Positions 37,101 through 52,100 of a stretch of 64,000 bases of DNA are shown here, piece after piece. Numbering within the stretch: position 1 is the first letter of the stretch; each line of letters begins with the position of its first letter. Source of the DNA: Prosopocoilus inquinatus (taxonomy: Eukaryota > Arthropoda > Insecta > Coleoptera > Lucanidae); assembly GCA_036172665.1 (NCBI GenBank), contig CM069870.1:25084001-25148000 (forward strand). Direction: 5' to 3'. Both the position numbers and the translations under genes were made by a program. A model generated the notes under the pieces. The model was not told where the DNA came from and made no database searches. It saw nothing but the letters and a program-made list of their open reading frames with translations.

Positions 37101-40100
37101 TATTTACATAATGCGAACTGCTCGCTCTCAGTTTACAGATTGATTATCATGTGTAGATGTGTATAAATATTATTCGACCAGTTTGGAAAGGTGCTTTTAG
37201 GTCTAAAGTAAAAAATGAAAAATAATTACAAAGCAAAATTTAAATTAACCAACTCTTTGGCGATTCGTTTCATAAGACTTGCAAGGAAAACATGTTTGCC
37301 TTTTGAGAAAGATGCAGGTAAAGGACAAGTACGTGTAGATATTTGTCTTTATTAAATATTATTTCATGCAGTGTATGTATCTACGTAGTTTAGGATGAAT
37401 TGACGGTAAATAATTTGCAGCGTCTAGAAATGTTCATTTTTTTATGAAACTGCGAAAGTAAAAACATCGGTTTTGATGTTTGTGATTTGGGGAATATAAT
37501 GAATAGTTTCAAACCCTACAAAAATATCTGTCAATTACGGTAGTACGTACTTACATTACTTTTTCTGCAATCGATTTAAGATTTTAGTATATGGAGTTTA
37601 CAAAGAATGGACACCATTTTGAAGACACCCTATATAATTACAAAAACATCCTCGTTCATAGAAAGTTTAATTAATAATTATAAATCGTATTTTTCTGGAA
37701 AATTAGGAAATATCTGCAGGACGACCAACTATCATAATACTGTCTTAAATCGATGAAGGTGTTTAATGATAATGACAATGACTAACACAAAATAAAGAGA
37801 AATCGATAATTACAAGTGAAAACGCATCGTGGTTTTACTACTAATGACTAATAATGAGAGATAAAGTGTCGTCTTTAGTTTGCATATATTCATTAAATAC
37901 TCACAGTTTTTTTTTTATTAAGTACTAAGTATTCGAATTAATCCTTGACAGAAATGTCGGATCTCACTTTGGATCGATCTCGGTTATGAAAAGTAGCTTA
38001 ATTGCTTGATTTGGGTCAAATGAGTTGCTCAACATAATCGCAATTTTTAATATCTGAAGTTCAAATGCCTAGTTTAAATACAAGGTCGATTTATTAAGTC
38101 ACGTAGCGCAATGCTTATTTTTATTTTGAGCGGACGATTTAAACCACAGTTTCCCAACCTTTTTTTTTAAGCATCGACCCCTCAGAAGAAAAAGAAAATT
38201 CGTCGAAAAGTTTCCTCTCTCATTTCAGGCTGTAACTTTAAATCGATATATACAGAGATAATTTTAAATTTAAATTTTTCTTCTGGCTGTTAAGAAATTC
38301 TTCGATTTAGACCAAAAAAGTTATTGAAGTTATAAACGGACCCTCTTGCCTTTTAAAGCTTGTAGCAAGTTAGCTCAGATTGCAGTAGGGCTCTCAAGCA
38401 TCCTCTGGATAGCCATTTCATTCCTAATCGGTACCTCATCAGCAGAAGACTTGTTACAAGCTTTAACAATGCAATGACAGCATTACAGAATATAAATAAA
38501 TTGTTAAATGTGTTAAAAAGTTGTTTTCAGATTGTCTGTCAATATACAGACTTCTGTTTTTAAAAACAACCACACAGCTTAAAATTAACTTAAAAAAAAT
38601 GCTACCTATGCAAAGAAAAGAAATAGCGAGAAGAGAAAAAGAGAAAGAGAGAGGAGAGCAAAATGAGGAGTAAAAAAAAAGAAAATGTATAAGTAATTAA
38701 ATAATTTCAAAGTCTTGGCCGCTTGAAGGCGCACTTTAAGCTACACCCTCTTGCCATTTTGGCAAGGCATGCCTTTCAGAAATGAAAAAAAAAGAAGTAT
38801 TATTTCGGTTACCAATTGAGAGTATCTAAGTTAATCATCAAAATTAATGTTTTCTTGATAAAATAAAATTTCAAAAACATTCTACTTAGATGTATTTAAA
38901 CGTCATCTATGAGATGAGCCGCTTAAGAAATTAATTAACTTATGTTGGCACCATCTGTAGCGAATGAAATGAAAACTGATTTATTCGAGTATCTACAAAA
39001 TGACTTTATCATTAATCATTATTAGACTGCGGAAGTTTAGGCACTAAAAAAGTCTATTTTAGGCGCCTAAAAAAGGCTCGTATATGTGCAGAATAGGCAC
39101 AAATAAAGTACAAATAGATCCCAAAATATTTACACTGGGTGTCCGAATCAAGCAAATTATACATATTTTATTATTTTTATTATTTATTCTAAATAGCCTT
39201 TTCAAATAGTTGACTGAGAAAAAAACTGACCATCGTGAATATTTTTCTGTAAATTATTTATAAAATTAGTTTTTCAAACTTTCTCCAAGGCGTATTTGCA
39301 ACTGAAAATATCTGTACATAAAACTGATCTTGTTTTTTAGATAAATTTCCTGCGAGCGGGAAAATTTACAAATTGGGGGTGAAAAAAAGACTATTTTTTT
39401 TAATTAAATCAGTAAATTAAAATCAAGTAAACCCTATACAGTTCGGCTTATATCAATGAAAACTTTTATAGATGTCCGATCGTAGTTTCATAATTTTAAA
39501 TAAAAAATTCTTGCCTTCAAAGGGTATCCACAGAGTACGTACAAGATCCAAAAAAATTGCGGCAGTTATCATTTTTTTATGAATAATAACGGTTGGATTA
39601 ATCATTTTAATTTTAATTTACGCAAGTTTAAAATTTGTTTTGAAAATGTTTTAAAAAAGGCACGTTATAGGCATTTTTATCTGTAATAGGCATTTATGCG
39701 TAAATAGGCAAAAATAGGCGTTATAAAACTTTACCATTTCAACAGTAATTACATGAAACGTATTTATAAACAAATCCTATCAAAGTAGTGACTAACAAGT
39801 AGAAAAGGCAAATGCCTAAACTTCCGCAGTCTGATCATTATATTATACCCAGTAAGACAATTAAATCGAAGATGTAACTTACTCATAAAAGAACGCCATC
39901 TGTTTTCCGAAAGCGGAAAATATTTTAAGGGAATTTAATTGAATATCTACAATATGATTTTATCATTAATCATTTTATGTTTTATACTTATGCCCGGTTT
40001 CTATAAACTTATATCATTAGACAAGTTATAAATTCCCATAGTTCTAATATTAACATTAACCAGGCATTAGTAAGACAATTAAATCGAAAATATAACCTAC

Positions 40101-43100
40101 ACATAAAACAGCACCATCTGTTATCCGACAGCAGAAAATATTTTAACTAAATTTTTCTACAACATCTTATCTTTACGCTGACGCTTCAGCGAATCCCCTG
40201 CCTTCTAGCATCCCAATGATTTTAATTTCAAAATTAAATTGAAAATCTGAAAGGCCCGATGAAAATTTTTCAGCGCGACGCCATCTTTTAACTGAAAACG
40301 AAAGCTGTTTCAATCTGATTTTAAATAGCAAGATATCGTCCGTGTTCGCTTCTCTTTCGCTCTTATACTATTATCTTATTTACTTTAAGAGAAACGAAAT
40401 GTGTTGCAGCGAATTATTTAGAGCGCCATCTCTTTGCTCATTTATCTTCTCCATCTGTCCAAAAATGAAAGTCGCCTCAGTCGATCTCTACAAGAACGCA
40501 ATATCGCTTTAATATTCTCGGCGAAAATATTTTTTTTTTTAATTAAATCGAAAATATATAGAACCAAACTGCGTCAGAAATCATTTAGAGCGCCCCCTCT
40601 TGGCCAAAAGGGAAAACTTTATTAACCCAATTTAAAACGTATCCTAGTTTCCATCTCATTTTCGAATTTCAGTTTTAAACAAATTTGGTTTTTTGGTAAC
40701 AAATTTTGTTTTCAAGAAATACTAAAGGAGATTCAGAGGAGGCATTTAGAGCGCCATCTCTTGACCAAAATGGAAAATTATTTTGATCGAATTTGAAGAA
40801 AAAGAAAATATTTCATCAAGGACGTTCTCATCTCAACATCTAATTTTAAAAGCTTTAGTAAAGTTATTTATTTTCTAGTTACTAATCATTTTACTTATCT
40901 GATCTGAAATGTCACAATTTGACGTATGACACAATGATAGTAAATTAAATTTGTCTGTTTTAACACGACAGCCAACCTACTAATTTTAAATCGAAGCAAC
41001 AAACATTGAAGGAAAGGAATACATTACGAAGGTTATGTTATAGTTGCAGTTAATAAATACAAATATTTGATATATTTCCGTAACTGCTGGTCATCTTGAA
41101 TCAAATTTCTTATCTATTAGTTAAAAGAAAGAATTTCAGTAAGACAATTAAATCGAAAATGCAACCTACTCATAAAACAGCGCCATCTGTTTTCCGAAAG
41201 CAGAAAATATTTTAACTCGATTTTCTTTTACATCTTATCTTTATGTTGACGCTCCGGCGAATCCCCAGCATCCCAATGATTTTAATTTCAAAATTAAATT
41301 GAAAATCTGAAAGGCCCGATGAAATTTTTTAGCGCGGCGCCATCTTTTAACCGAAAACGAAAGCTGTTTCATGCTGATTTCAAATAGCAAGATGTCGTCC
41401 GTGGTCGCGTTGAATTCGCCTCCTTCTTTGCACTTATACGATTGTTTTATTTATTTTAAGAGAAACGACATGTGTCGCAGCGAATTATTTAGAGCGCCAT
41501 CTCTTTGCTCATTTATCTTCTCCATCTGTCCGAAAATGAAATTCGCCTCAGTCGATCTCTACAAGAACGCCATATCGCTTTAATATTCTCGGCGAAAGTA
41601 ATTTTTTTTTTAATTAAATCGAAAATATTATGTAGAACCAAACTGCGTCAGAAGTCATTTAGAGCGCCCCCTCTTGGCCAAAACGGAAAACTTTATTAAC
41701 CGTATTTAAAACGTATTTTACGTTTCCATCGCATATTGGAATTTCAGTTTTAAACAAATTTGATTCTTTGGTAACAAATTTTGTTTTCAAGAAATACTAA
41801 AGGAGATTCAGAGGAGGCATTTAGAGCGCCATCTCTTGACCAAAATGGAAAATTATTTTGATCGAATTTGAAGAAAAAGAAAATATTTCATCACTGACGT
41901 TCTCATCTCAACTTCTAATTTTAAAAGCTTTAGTAAAGTTATTTATTTTTTAGTTACTAATCATTTTACTTTTCTGATCTGAAATGTCACAATTTGACGT
42001 ATGATACAATGATGTTAAATTAAATTTGTCTGTTTTAACACGACAGCCAACCTGCTAACTTTAAATCGCGACAACAAACATTGAAGGAAATGAATACATT
42101 ACGAAGGTTATGTTATTATATTTGATATATTTCCATAACTGCTAGTCATCTTTAATCAAATTTCCTATCTATTAGTTAAAAAAAAGAATTTCAAATGTAT
42201 AATAAAACGCTTCGCCGATAACATTAAGATAAGCACATGTTATTTCCTTGTTAAAAATAGCAGGATGAGTTGAAAGTAGATTCCTTGAATGTTTCAAGTT
42301 ACATCCCGCATGAGTGAGTCCTCTGTGTTCTGTGTTTATGGCAAACTTGTGATTAAAAGTAAACTTACACCAGTCACAATGATAATAACTTTATCTTTGG
42401 AATATTACTTGCCACATTTTAGCCAGCGCGTGTAGCTATTTTTCAGGAGGTTTCGTACAGTCGCAATCATCCTAATCTTGTTGATGCTGTAGTAAAGGTT
42501 AGGGAACCGTTAGTCGGTCTCGATTTGCTTGATCGCGACTGTACATTTATCGATTAGCATCGAGATATTATTTCATTATACAAACACGTATTGAGTTTTA
42601 TTTCGTGTTTTTTTTTAAACTGCCTCCTCCCCCATGTACTTGTTACAGTAAGAAGGAATTATAGCCTAACATTTATAGGAGAGACAATGCTTTTGATTCT
42701 AAGTGTACATACGCAATTGCAAACACGGGGAAGTATGGTGCTACTCGTGGCGATAAACTCAATGCCAAATCTAATGATGCCCTACACGTACACGAGGTCC
42801 CCTAATAGCAGATAAATTAGTTTTGACATGATTTACGGCCATGCGGTGGCACTTATGTTTACTTAGTTGGCAATTCTCGATTATGCAGATAGTATAATGT
42901 GATTTTTTACCGAGATAAGCAAGGTGTATTTCATTGTTGTTTATCGCAATACGTAATTTGTTACCGGGAAAATAGTGAGGAGGACTTTACACGTCAGGCG
43001 TGAACAATGATTATTAGATCTCGATGATTCGAAAGATCAGATTAATCTCTAAATACAATGTGATCGAGTATGACTGTTTGAGTTGGCAATATAACGCAAC

Positions 43101-46100
43101 ACTGCAACCGGATATGTTTTGTTGATTTATTTGACAGATGACAGATACTTGACAAAGTTATAGGTTATATCCAGCGTTTACTTTGAATTTGAAACATTAT
43201 TGCCGATAAAGACGACTACGTGTATGAAGCTTTCAACAACCGGAAGTTACTTCATTTGTAACATTTGAAAATATAATTCAGCATTGCCAACTCAAATAAT
43301 GATTCTTAATGACTGCATGTAAGTCGTGTTCTGGGTTTTTTATTCGAATTATTTTACTTACGAAGCTTTCAACAACCGGAAGTTACTTAATTTGTAACAT
43401 TTGAAAATATAATTCAGCATTGCCAACTCAAACAGTGATTTTAATGTTTTTATTCGAATTATTTTATTTACTTACTTACTAAATTTAGAGGAGAGAGTTT
43501 TCTAAATAAAATTTTATGATTTTATTATGTTCTTTATATTTTGTAAATAAAACGTTGGCACATATTATCTGTTCACAAATTAAAAGGCCACAGTGTTGCC
43601 TTGTGAAAAATACAGTTGACAATGGCGTCCTAGTTAGAAATTAAGTGACAAAAACGTTAACTGTGTGAAATAAACGTCAAGGCAGTGAGTCACTGGTCAA
43701 GGTTATGAATTATGAATTTTGAATAGCCGTGCAATTATCAATATGTCGATAATGCACCAATTGGTACGAATTGTAAACAGCGTTGCCAATCTTCTGAGTC
43801 CAAAGTTCCCTATAAGTTAGTGAAAAAAATTACTTTTCATTATCGAAATTCTCTTTTTTGAAATGGCATTTATTTTAACTGCCAATAAAAAAAATATTAA
43901 AATAAAAAAAATAAAAAAAAATTCTAAGCTGATCTTCGTTTCTTTTTCTTTACTATTTACGTACAAATCTTACAGTTCTCTTGCGTTTTAATGCAGTAGA
44001 TATAAAAAGTTTACTTGAAATTGTTAAGGTACTAAATCGACACACTTCCTGTTCAGGTAGCGACATTAGTGATTTTTTTTCTATCTATCCTTGTCGCACA
44101 ATAAACTCATCTAGGGATAGAAAAAAAATACAGTCGATAGTTTGTTGTTCAAAGTGACGTTTCACAAATGGCGATTTACTGTGGCTTCGAAGAATAACAT
44201 AACCTAATACATTTTTGACTAGACAGTTGACCGTAAGCTGCTACCATCGTAGTAAACAGAATTTCCTAAAAGTGTTAATTTCCTTGTTGCTCTTGCGACA
44301 TTTGTATTTGTTATCTTTGTTACACGATAAACTCGTAATGGAAATGGTGTGGCATTACCTGAACACGTGTGTTGATTCAGTAACCTTAGAAATTATTACG
44401 CCAGCGCCATCTTTTTATATTTTGTTGAACTGTAATTTGTCAGCGCGAAATTTAACCCTTAACGAGTTATGTATCAATTTTTAACAGAAATTATAAAAAA
44501 AATTTGTGCAAATCGTTTTTGATTGCAGTGAAACTTTCATTATGCTTTGACAGCAAGCATGGCCGCCTTGCATGGGGGACTTATTAGAAGCAAATCCCGC
44601 TTCAATTTGTCTATCCTACTGCAATGTCAGGTCAAAAAGCGATAGTAAGATGTCGCTATTTTATCTGTTCAGAAATTATAAAGTAGAATATTCATTTTCA
44701 CAAAAATTTCCTGAAATGAACAAATCTTCTTTATTTTCTTAAGACAGAGTGTGAAAATTTCTCTCGTTGCCAAGGCAATGATATATACAACATTTCTTGA
44801 AACGGACGATTGAGACGCAAGATACGGCAATAATCGCGAGTGAGAAAGATACACGCACAGGTTGCAATCTACCTTACAATTGTGAAAGCGATAACTGTCT
44901 TGACACTTACAAATTTTTATTTTTGGCCCATTCTACACGAGCACTAAAAACGTCAGTTAAACAACTTATATGCAAGTTCCATGTAAAGCGGCAATGTAAT
45001 CTATACGGTCGTTTTCAGCGCTCGCATAGAATGCACCTTTCAGTCGCAAGCAAAAAATAGTAAACGATTACAGTTTCCTGTAATTGTTCTTTCTCCAAAA
45101 TGGTAGATATTTACATACGACTACTTCACAGGTGACAGTTACAACTTTCGATAGTTTTCAGGGAATTAACATGCTCAAAATTTTTGTAAAGTCTGTGAAG
45201 CCCTATTTAAATTGTACCATTTTGGAAAAGAAAGAAAAATTACAGGAAACTGTAATTGTCTACTATTTTTTTTTTTTTTTGCTTTCGACCGTAATTAGGA
45301 ATTTGTCAGACGATAAACTGAAATTTTTTTCTAACATTCAGGTAGCATTTCTACCAACATCAGAAAAGAAACATTTGGCATGTATGGTTTGTTTTTAAAT
45401 TAAGAGGAGTGACAGTTGTCGCCCTGCTGCAGGTAGAATGACACTGTAAAACTAAATCAGAAATTAATTATGCTTGCTTAGAAAGTTTGCAAATTCTTAA
45501 AGCAACCAGTTTTAGCATCACGTTTGCTCACTGGTTTAGAACTTAACTGAAACTGTCACATGAATTATGAAAATGTTAATTGTTACTTTTAAATTGGAGG
45601 AAGGTGTGCAACTGGATGTCAAACAGCCAATAGTATGTAGGAGTTTTTGTCGGGCAAATTTAAATTACTCCTCCTAGTTAAAAAATAAACTATTGACATT
45701 ATACAGATTGAATCACGCAACTAGGCAGACGGTACGGGACAACTGAGCAGACGGTGCGGTCTTCATATACATACGTTTGGAACGGTAATATATGCGGAGA
45801 CTCCCAACGCCTATCTACCTAGTTACCGGATTCAATCTGTATATGTAGGGAAAAAAACGGACAATAAATACTGCCTTATTTATAAAGGTAGTAGTGATTA
45901 ATAGGATGCTGTAAACTGCATAGTTATCAACCTGATAGTCACTTTATGAATAAAATTTTAATTCTTCTAATATTAATCAATATTATCCCTTAAGCCGCGT
46001 ATACACTGAGCTAACAACGAACATCCAATATCGCACATTGTTTTTCATTCATCATGAATATCACGATGATTCAGAGTCTCGCCTACTTCAAACGAAGGGA

Positions 46101-49100
46101 CAGATAATAAGTACGTACGGTCATGCTTTTAATTTATGTCGTCTCCCTTATAAAATTTTAAGTCACCATCTAGTAGATAAACAAACACGCGTTGAATTTT
46201 ATTTCATGTTTTTATTTGTGTTTGTTTATCTGCTCATTTGTGTTTGTTTATCCACTAAAGGAGTAATTCGAAGACATTAGACATTACCACATTACTAAAA
46301 AGCATGACTATACATACATCCTTCGGATCCAGTGTTGCCAACATAAGGATTTCTTAAGGAAAGAAAAACCAGAAATGGAATGTATATTTATGGTAAATAA
46401 AAATTCCAGACACATGTTTTGACGTTTGACTTCATCGACTGTGGCAATAAAAAGCGGAGCTCAATTGACACGTTTTACGATCAGCAAGAACACGAAGAAG
46501 AAAAATCACCAAAAAAAATTTCAAAAAATGTAATTGTTAAAAACGAATTCAACTAGAAGCCTTCTTACCTATGCATTTCTGTAGCAAAGTGAATCAGATG
46601 TTGACAATTCTATATAATGTATAAGCAATATTTGATTTGATAACAAAAAAAAAGAAAAGGATTGTGAGTCTAACCAGGACGTTTTCTCGCATAGCAACTC
46701 ACAATCCTTTTCTTTTGTTTTTTTTTGTTATCAAATCAAATATTGCTTATAGTATACCATATGACTTTTTAAATTTTAGATAAAGGTTAGCCATGGAAAG
46801 CAAAGTACACTTAAATTTAGTCGTAGAGGATGATAGTATGGACAGAAAAAGGGGAAACAGCAAACCTACAATCAGAACTAAAGAAGTTATTGGAAATTCT
46901 ACAGAAAATTTTTATTTCTTGGGGTATTTCGTACTATACGTTTTGCTTTCCAGGGCCTCTCTTTATCTAAAATTTAAAAAATCATACGGTAGAATTATGG
47001 TGTAAACTGAGATTTTACTTTTCCTTCGTAAAGTTTATAACCTCAAAAGGAGTCAGGGTTGTCAGAGTTTCTGCAGACAATGTCGCCATCTTGTAAAAAA
47101 AGTAGCCAAAAAGCGCGATTTTTTTCTAAAATTCATGTAACAGTAAGTAAGTAATACAGTATGTACAGTTGAAAAAAAAAACTCGCAGCAATCCATGGAA
47201 AATGAACGTGCGTCTTAACTTGATTGTTCAATTTCTCACTGACATTTGTTGAATGTAACCCTCAAATCATTCATTTTCAGTTTTCACCGTAAAGATTCTA
47301 TTCGGCAATCTGTTTTATACGGAACTAAACAAGCTTTTGCTAATTACTAACTTTCGTATTAGACTTCAGTCATGATGGTGTACATTAATTGGTAATATTG
47401 CATTTTTAATGATATAAAATTGAGGTTATTCTCTGCGCCAATTGCAAATAAGAGTGTACGGGCTAAGACATACCTTTGTTAATCGTTGTCACTTCAAAGC
47501 ACGCTAGAGTTTTTTTTTCAACTGTACGTACCTTATTGTGTTAAATCAATCAAGTATTTGAATTTTATATTCTTTTACGAGAGGACAAAAAGTTATTCTG
47601 AAAGAAACACACAAGAGAAATGAAAAAATCTTAATTTGGTTTCTTCGCACAACCTAAATTTTTCATTTCACAGTTTTCAATTTGGGATTTCGAAAATCAT
47701 TTTGGGATATCAAAAATCAGAACAAATAAAAAAAAACAAGGAAACAAAGGAGAAATGAAAGAAACAGCAATAGCAATAAAATACGAGACGAGATATAACA
47801 CCAAGCTGAACGAACATAAAAAGGAACAAAAAAATAAACGAACGACAAAATACCATACTCGAAACAAAGATCACAAACAAATGAAAAACGACACAAAACA
47901 AATTAAAAACGACGAACTATAAAAAAAACTCAATAAAATGCGAAAAATCAATTCGATATGAAAAGTAAAAGAGAAATACTTATGTAAAAATTGATATAAA
48001 ATCTTGCACAAATTCATTTTGTACAAGATTTTATGTGAAATCTTACATGTCTTACATGGTGTCAAACGAGCCTAAGATGGACAAAAAGCAAATGAATCTC
48101 CAGACGAAAAAGAAAACTAGTAGCAAACTATAAAAAAACGTGAATCAACTCAATGTGAAAATCAATTTAAAACTAAACTAAAAAGAAATGCGTAAAATAA
48201 ATTGAATTAAAAAGAAAAACAACAGAAGTACCATGATGAAGAAAAAAATAAACTCGACGAAGTTATTGCAAATAGAAATAAACTCCTAGGAAACAAAAGC
48301 GAACTGTAAAAGAGAGTCAATAAAAAGCTAAAATCAATTTGGTTAAAAAGAAGTAAAATGCAGAAAACAGAAAAAAAAAAAACTGAAGAAGAATGGATTG
48401 ACAAGAAAATTAATTAAAAAAACGCCTATTCTCCCGCCGAAAAAAAAGCGTCGCAATAAAAAAAGTACCCCAACCCAAACGCTAAATATGTCTAAAATGT
48501 AGCCCAAATGGCGGAGTTTCGCCCAGTCTGGCAACTCTGAAAGGAACTGCCATTAAATAAGCCATTCTCTTAATAGAAAAGAAATAAAATTTTTTTGTCG
48601 TTTTATGTGTTGCTTTTATATAATCTGAAATCTGTAATGATTAAGGATCGGACATTCTTAGGATATCTGGTAAAACCAGTACGAAGATAAACAAAGCAGT
48701 TGCGTAGATTTTAACGTCCCTGCTGAACGGTTTATATGCCCGAGGAACTCTCACCCTCTCGCTCATTGCATCAGAACCAACCACTTGATGTAAATTACGT
48801 GGTAACAGAATTGACTTTATAGTTTCTTTCAGATTAATAATTACGAAAACATTATAATTCCTTAATGTAACTTTTAAAGAGATTGGCAAAATATATTTAA
48901 TTCTTATCAATTATAGTGCCGTCACTGCAAAAAGAATGCGAGCTCATTTGAAAATTATTCGGTTATGTAAACAAGTTTTTATATCCAGTCGACCAGAACT
49001 TTAGTAATTACTGCTTGCCGCATAAACTTCTCGGACTTCGATTGATTTATTGTTTTGTTTTTACAGGCCAGACGCGTTAAAGATTCGAACTTTTTCCGAC

Positions 49101-52100
49101 TATGATCGCTTCAGCATATTAGTAGTTTCTCGTATATTTAACGAAACCTTCCGCCTAAAATGCGCCTAGGTCTGGTAATGATTTATTCAAATAAAAAATA
49201 TCTTGTTTTTTTTTTTTTTTTTCCAATGATTATTCGAGAGTGAAAAAATAAGAATGACGCATAATGAATACAACAATTTATTTTTGTGTAAAATAGTTAT
49301 TAATTCGTGTCTGCAGAACGCGATAAGAGAATTTTTATAACATTCTTTTGGTGTAATTTACGAATTAGGTACCGTTATTTTATTTATAAAATAATTATAT
49401 AATAAAAACGGTACTCCTTAAATTAATTATTCCTGTTGAAAAGAATACGCTAAAGTTCGATTTTCTAGACTAGACATCACAAGTACGTTATCTATCGATG
49501 TGTCACACTCAGGTTTTTCAAAGAACGTTAATCATTTCAGACATTGACATACTTAAATTACATGGCGAAATATTATGCTTTTAAATAAAATAGAAATTCA
49601 TTTAATTTCATCATAATATGTATTATAGTACGCAACTAATGACAGATAATTAGAAAGAAATCTGTATTTGTTTATCATTATGTAGTTTGTCTAATTCTAT
49701 GCATTTTTAAATTTACCTATCTGCAGAAACTTGTTTTGCACCCCCTTTTAAAAAGCCAATCGTTTGTTTTTCAGGTTTTTGGTTTGGGAAATAAAACCTA
49801 CGAGCATTACAACGCCGTCGCCATATACATCGATAAACGACTGGAAGAGCTGGGGGCCACTCGTGTCTTCGAACTCGGTTTGGGAGATGATGACGCAAAG
49901 TGAGTCTGGTTTAATATTTCTGGTTTTGAAGACGGTGCAAATTCTACATACATTCGAAAAGAAAAAAAAAAAAAAAAAACGTAAAAGCGACCTTTGCGCC
50001 GTTCGCACGTTCGAAAGGAAGTTTATAGCCTGAGTAACATGCTGAAAGTAATAGCCAGAAATGTTGTGAAATTCATAAAGAAGCATTTTATTTTTTTATT
50101 GCTTTGCAATATGCTTGGTCTACAAAAATTGTTGCTTTTCACAAGCATTTTCGACTGTGATTTCAGTTTTTTATTTTTTCATTTTATTTTTGGAAATAAT
50201 TAATTAATCTAAAATTAGAAGACACATGGAAAATTGTTTAATATATTAAAAAAAATAATATTATCAACGAATCGTGTAGATTTAATTTTTGACAAAAAAT
50301 TTCGTAGCGCCTTCAATGTAGGCAACAGTACAAACGTACGTGTCCGTTGAGTTGCCTATACTAAGGCTTCTTTCTTTAAATCTGATTTACTTTTAAACGA
50401 ACCGACATGTTATTAACACTACTAATTGTTGGTAATATTTTAAGGTAATTCAATAATTTTCTTCATTAATACAAGTAGAAATTATTAAATTATATTTTAT
50501 TTAATAATTTTTTGCACGTTTAGTATTTTTTTTTCTGAAATCAGGAAAAATTGGCAAATTGTTTAAACATTGAAAGTGAGGAAAGTATCATCATCTCGGT
50601 CAATTGTAAAAGTTCAACAGTTTCTTCTGGGCAAGAGAATTATTCTTGCCGACTTTAGTGCAGTTAACCATACAAACGGTTGAGTTCTTGAGTTGCCTTT
50701 ATCAAGACTTTTTTTTTTAATTATAACTTATATTTTTAAACGTAGATGAATGTTACTGTCCTTGTTTTTTTTTATAATATTTGAAGATCATTCAATAATG
50801 TTCTCATTAATGCTAAAAGTCTATATTTTTTTTTATTGTCTTTGAAATAAGGACGAGTTGGAAGATTGTGTAAACTTTTAAAAATTAGAAAAGTCGTATC
50901 ATCTTGTTTTTTTTTTTTTTGTTTTTGTTTGACTAGTTTTCGAGGAATAACAATTTTAGATTTCGTCCATTTCGAAAAACTCAATTTTATAAATAAGTAA
51001 AAATCACTCGGTATATCTGAAAAGGGACTAAATTGGTTTTCAGACAACTACAAATTTTTTATATTTGAAAAATCAAAAATAAAGATTTTTTCCATTTTAT
51101 TGATTTTTTGACGATCACTGTTTTTAAAAAAAAACTGCCTTTAGTATAGGCAACTACAGAAACTGCTGCGTTTATTGGTTTGCCTATATTAAGGCATTTT
51201 GTTAAAAGAATCTAATTTCGATTGAATTAATTTTTTTTTTTAATTTTTAGAAAATAAACCTGAAATGTCTTATGAAATTAGAAGAAAAAAAAACAACTAT
51301 TGTAAATGGTTTTGAATATTCATGAAATATAGAAAATTGACATTTTTAATAAGAGAACGGTTCTTGAATCCTTCAGTATATGCAACTGTGCGAAGGAGCG
51401 TCATCATTGAGTTGCCTACACACTAAGGCTTTCTATTTTTTTAATTTATTTAATTTAACAAAATAATTTTAATCTTGGTGTTTTTCTTCTAGAAGACAGA
51501 GTTCAATAATATTCCCTTTATTCACATTAATTGTTTGTAATATTTAAAGGTAGTTCAATATTTTTCTCCATTAATACAAGTAATTAATACAAGTAAAAAT
51601 TAAAAAGAAAATTAAATTACTAGTTCAGGACGATATAAAAGATTATTTAAACTTTAAAAAAATATTCTCAGCGACTGTAGTGTAGGCTGCCATAGATACT
51701 CCCGAGTTTGCTGATTTATCTAAGCTAAGGTTTGTTAGAAGAATCTAATTTCGAATGATTTAATTTTTTTGTAATTTTTAGAAAATGAGTGTGAAACGCC
51801 TTCTGAAATTAAAAAAAAATGGAAGGCTATTTTGAATATTAAAAAAATACCAAAATTGCATAACAAGAAAAACATGCGTTAACAAGAAAAATGTTCCTGG
51901 GGTCTTTAATATAGCCAACCGTACAAACAACTGTGCTCATAGGGTTGTCTAGACACTAAGGCTTACATTATAATTATTTTAGTTTAGTTTAGTTTATTTG
52001 GAACTCGTGCCGTTTTATAAAATATATAATAAAAATATCACAGTCAAATCAATCACATTACAGAGAAAAAAGAAAAAAATATCATAACAATCACAGAAAC

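Noticed and set aside
44765..44778. GTTGCCAAGGCAAT, a good match to an RFX X-box
   Set aside because: It lies inside CPR intron 4 with no gene start nearby; a single site in 64 kb can occur by chance.
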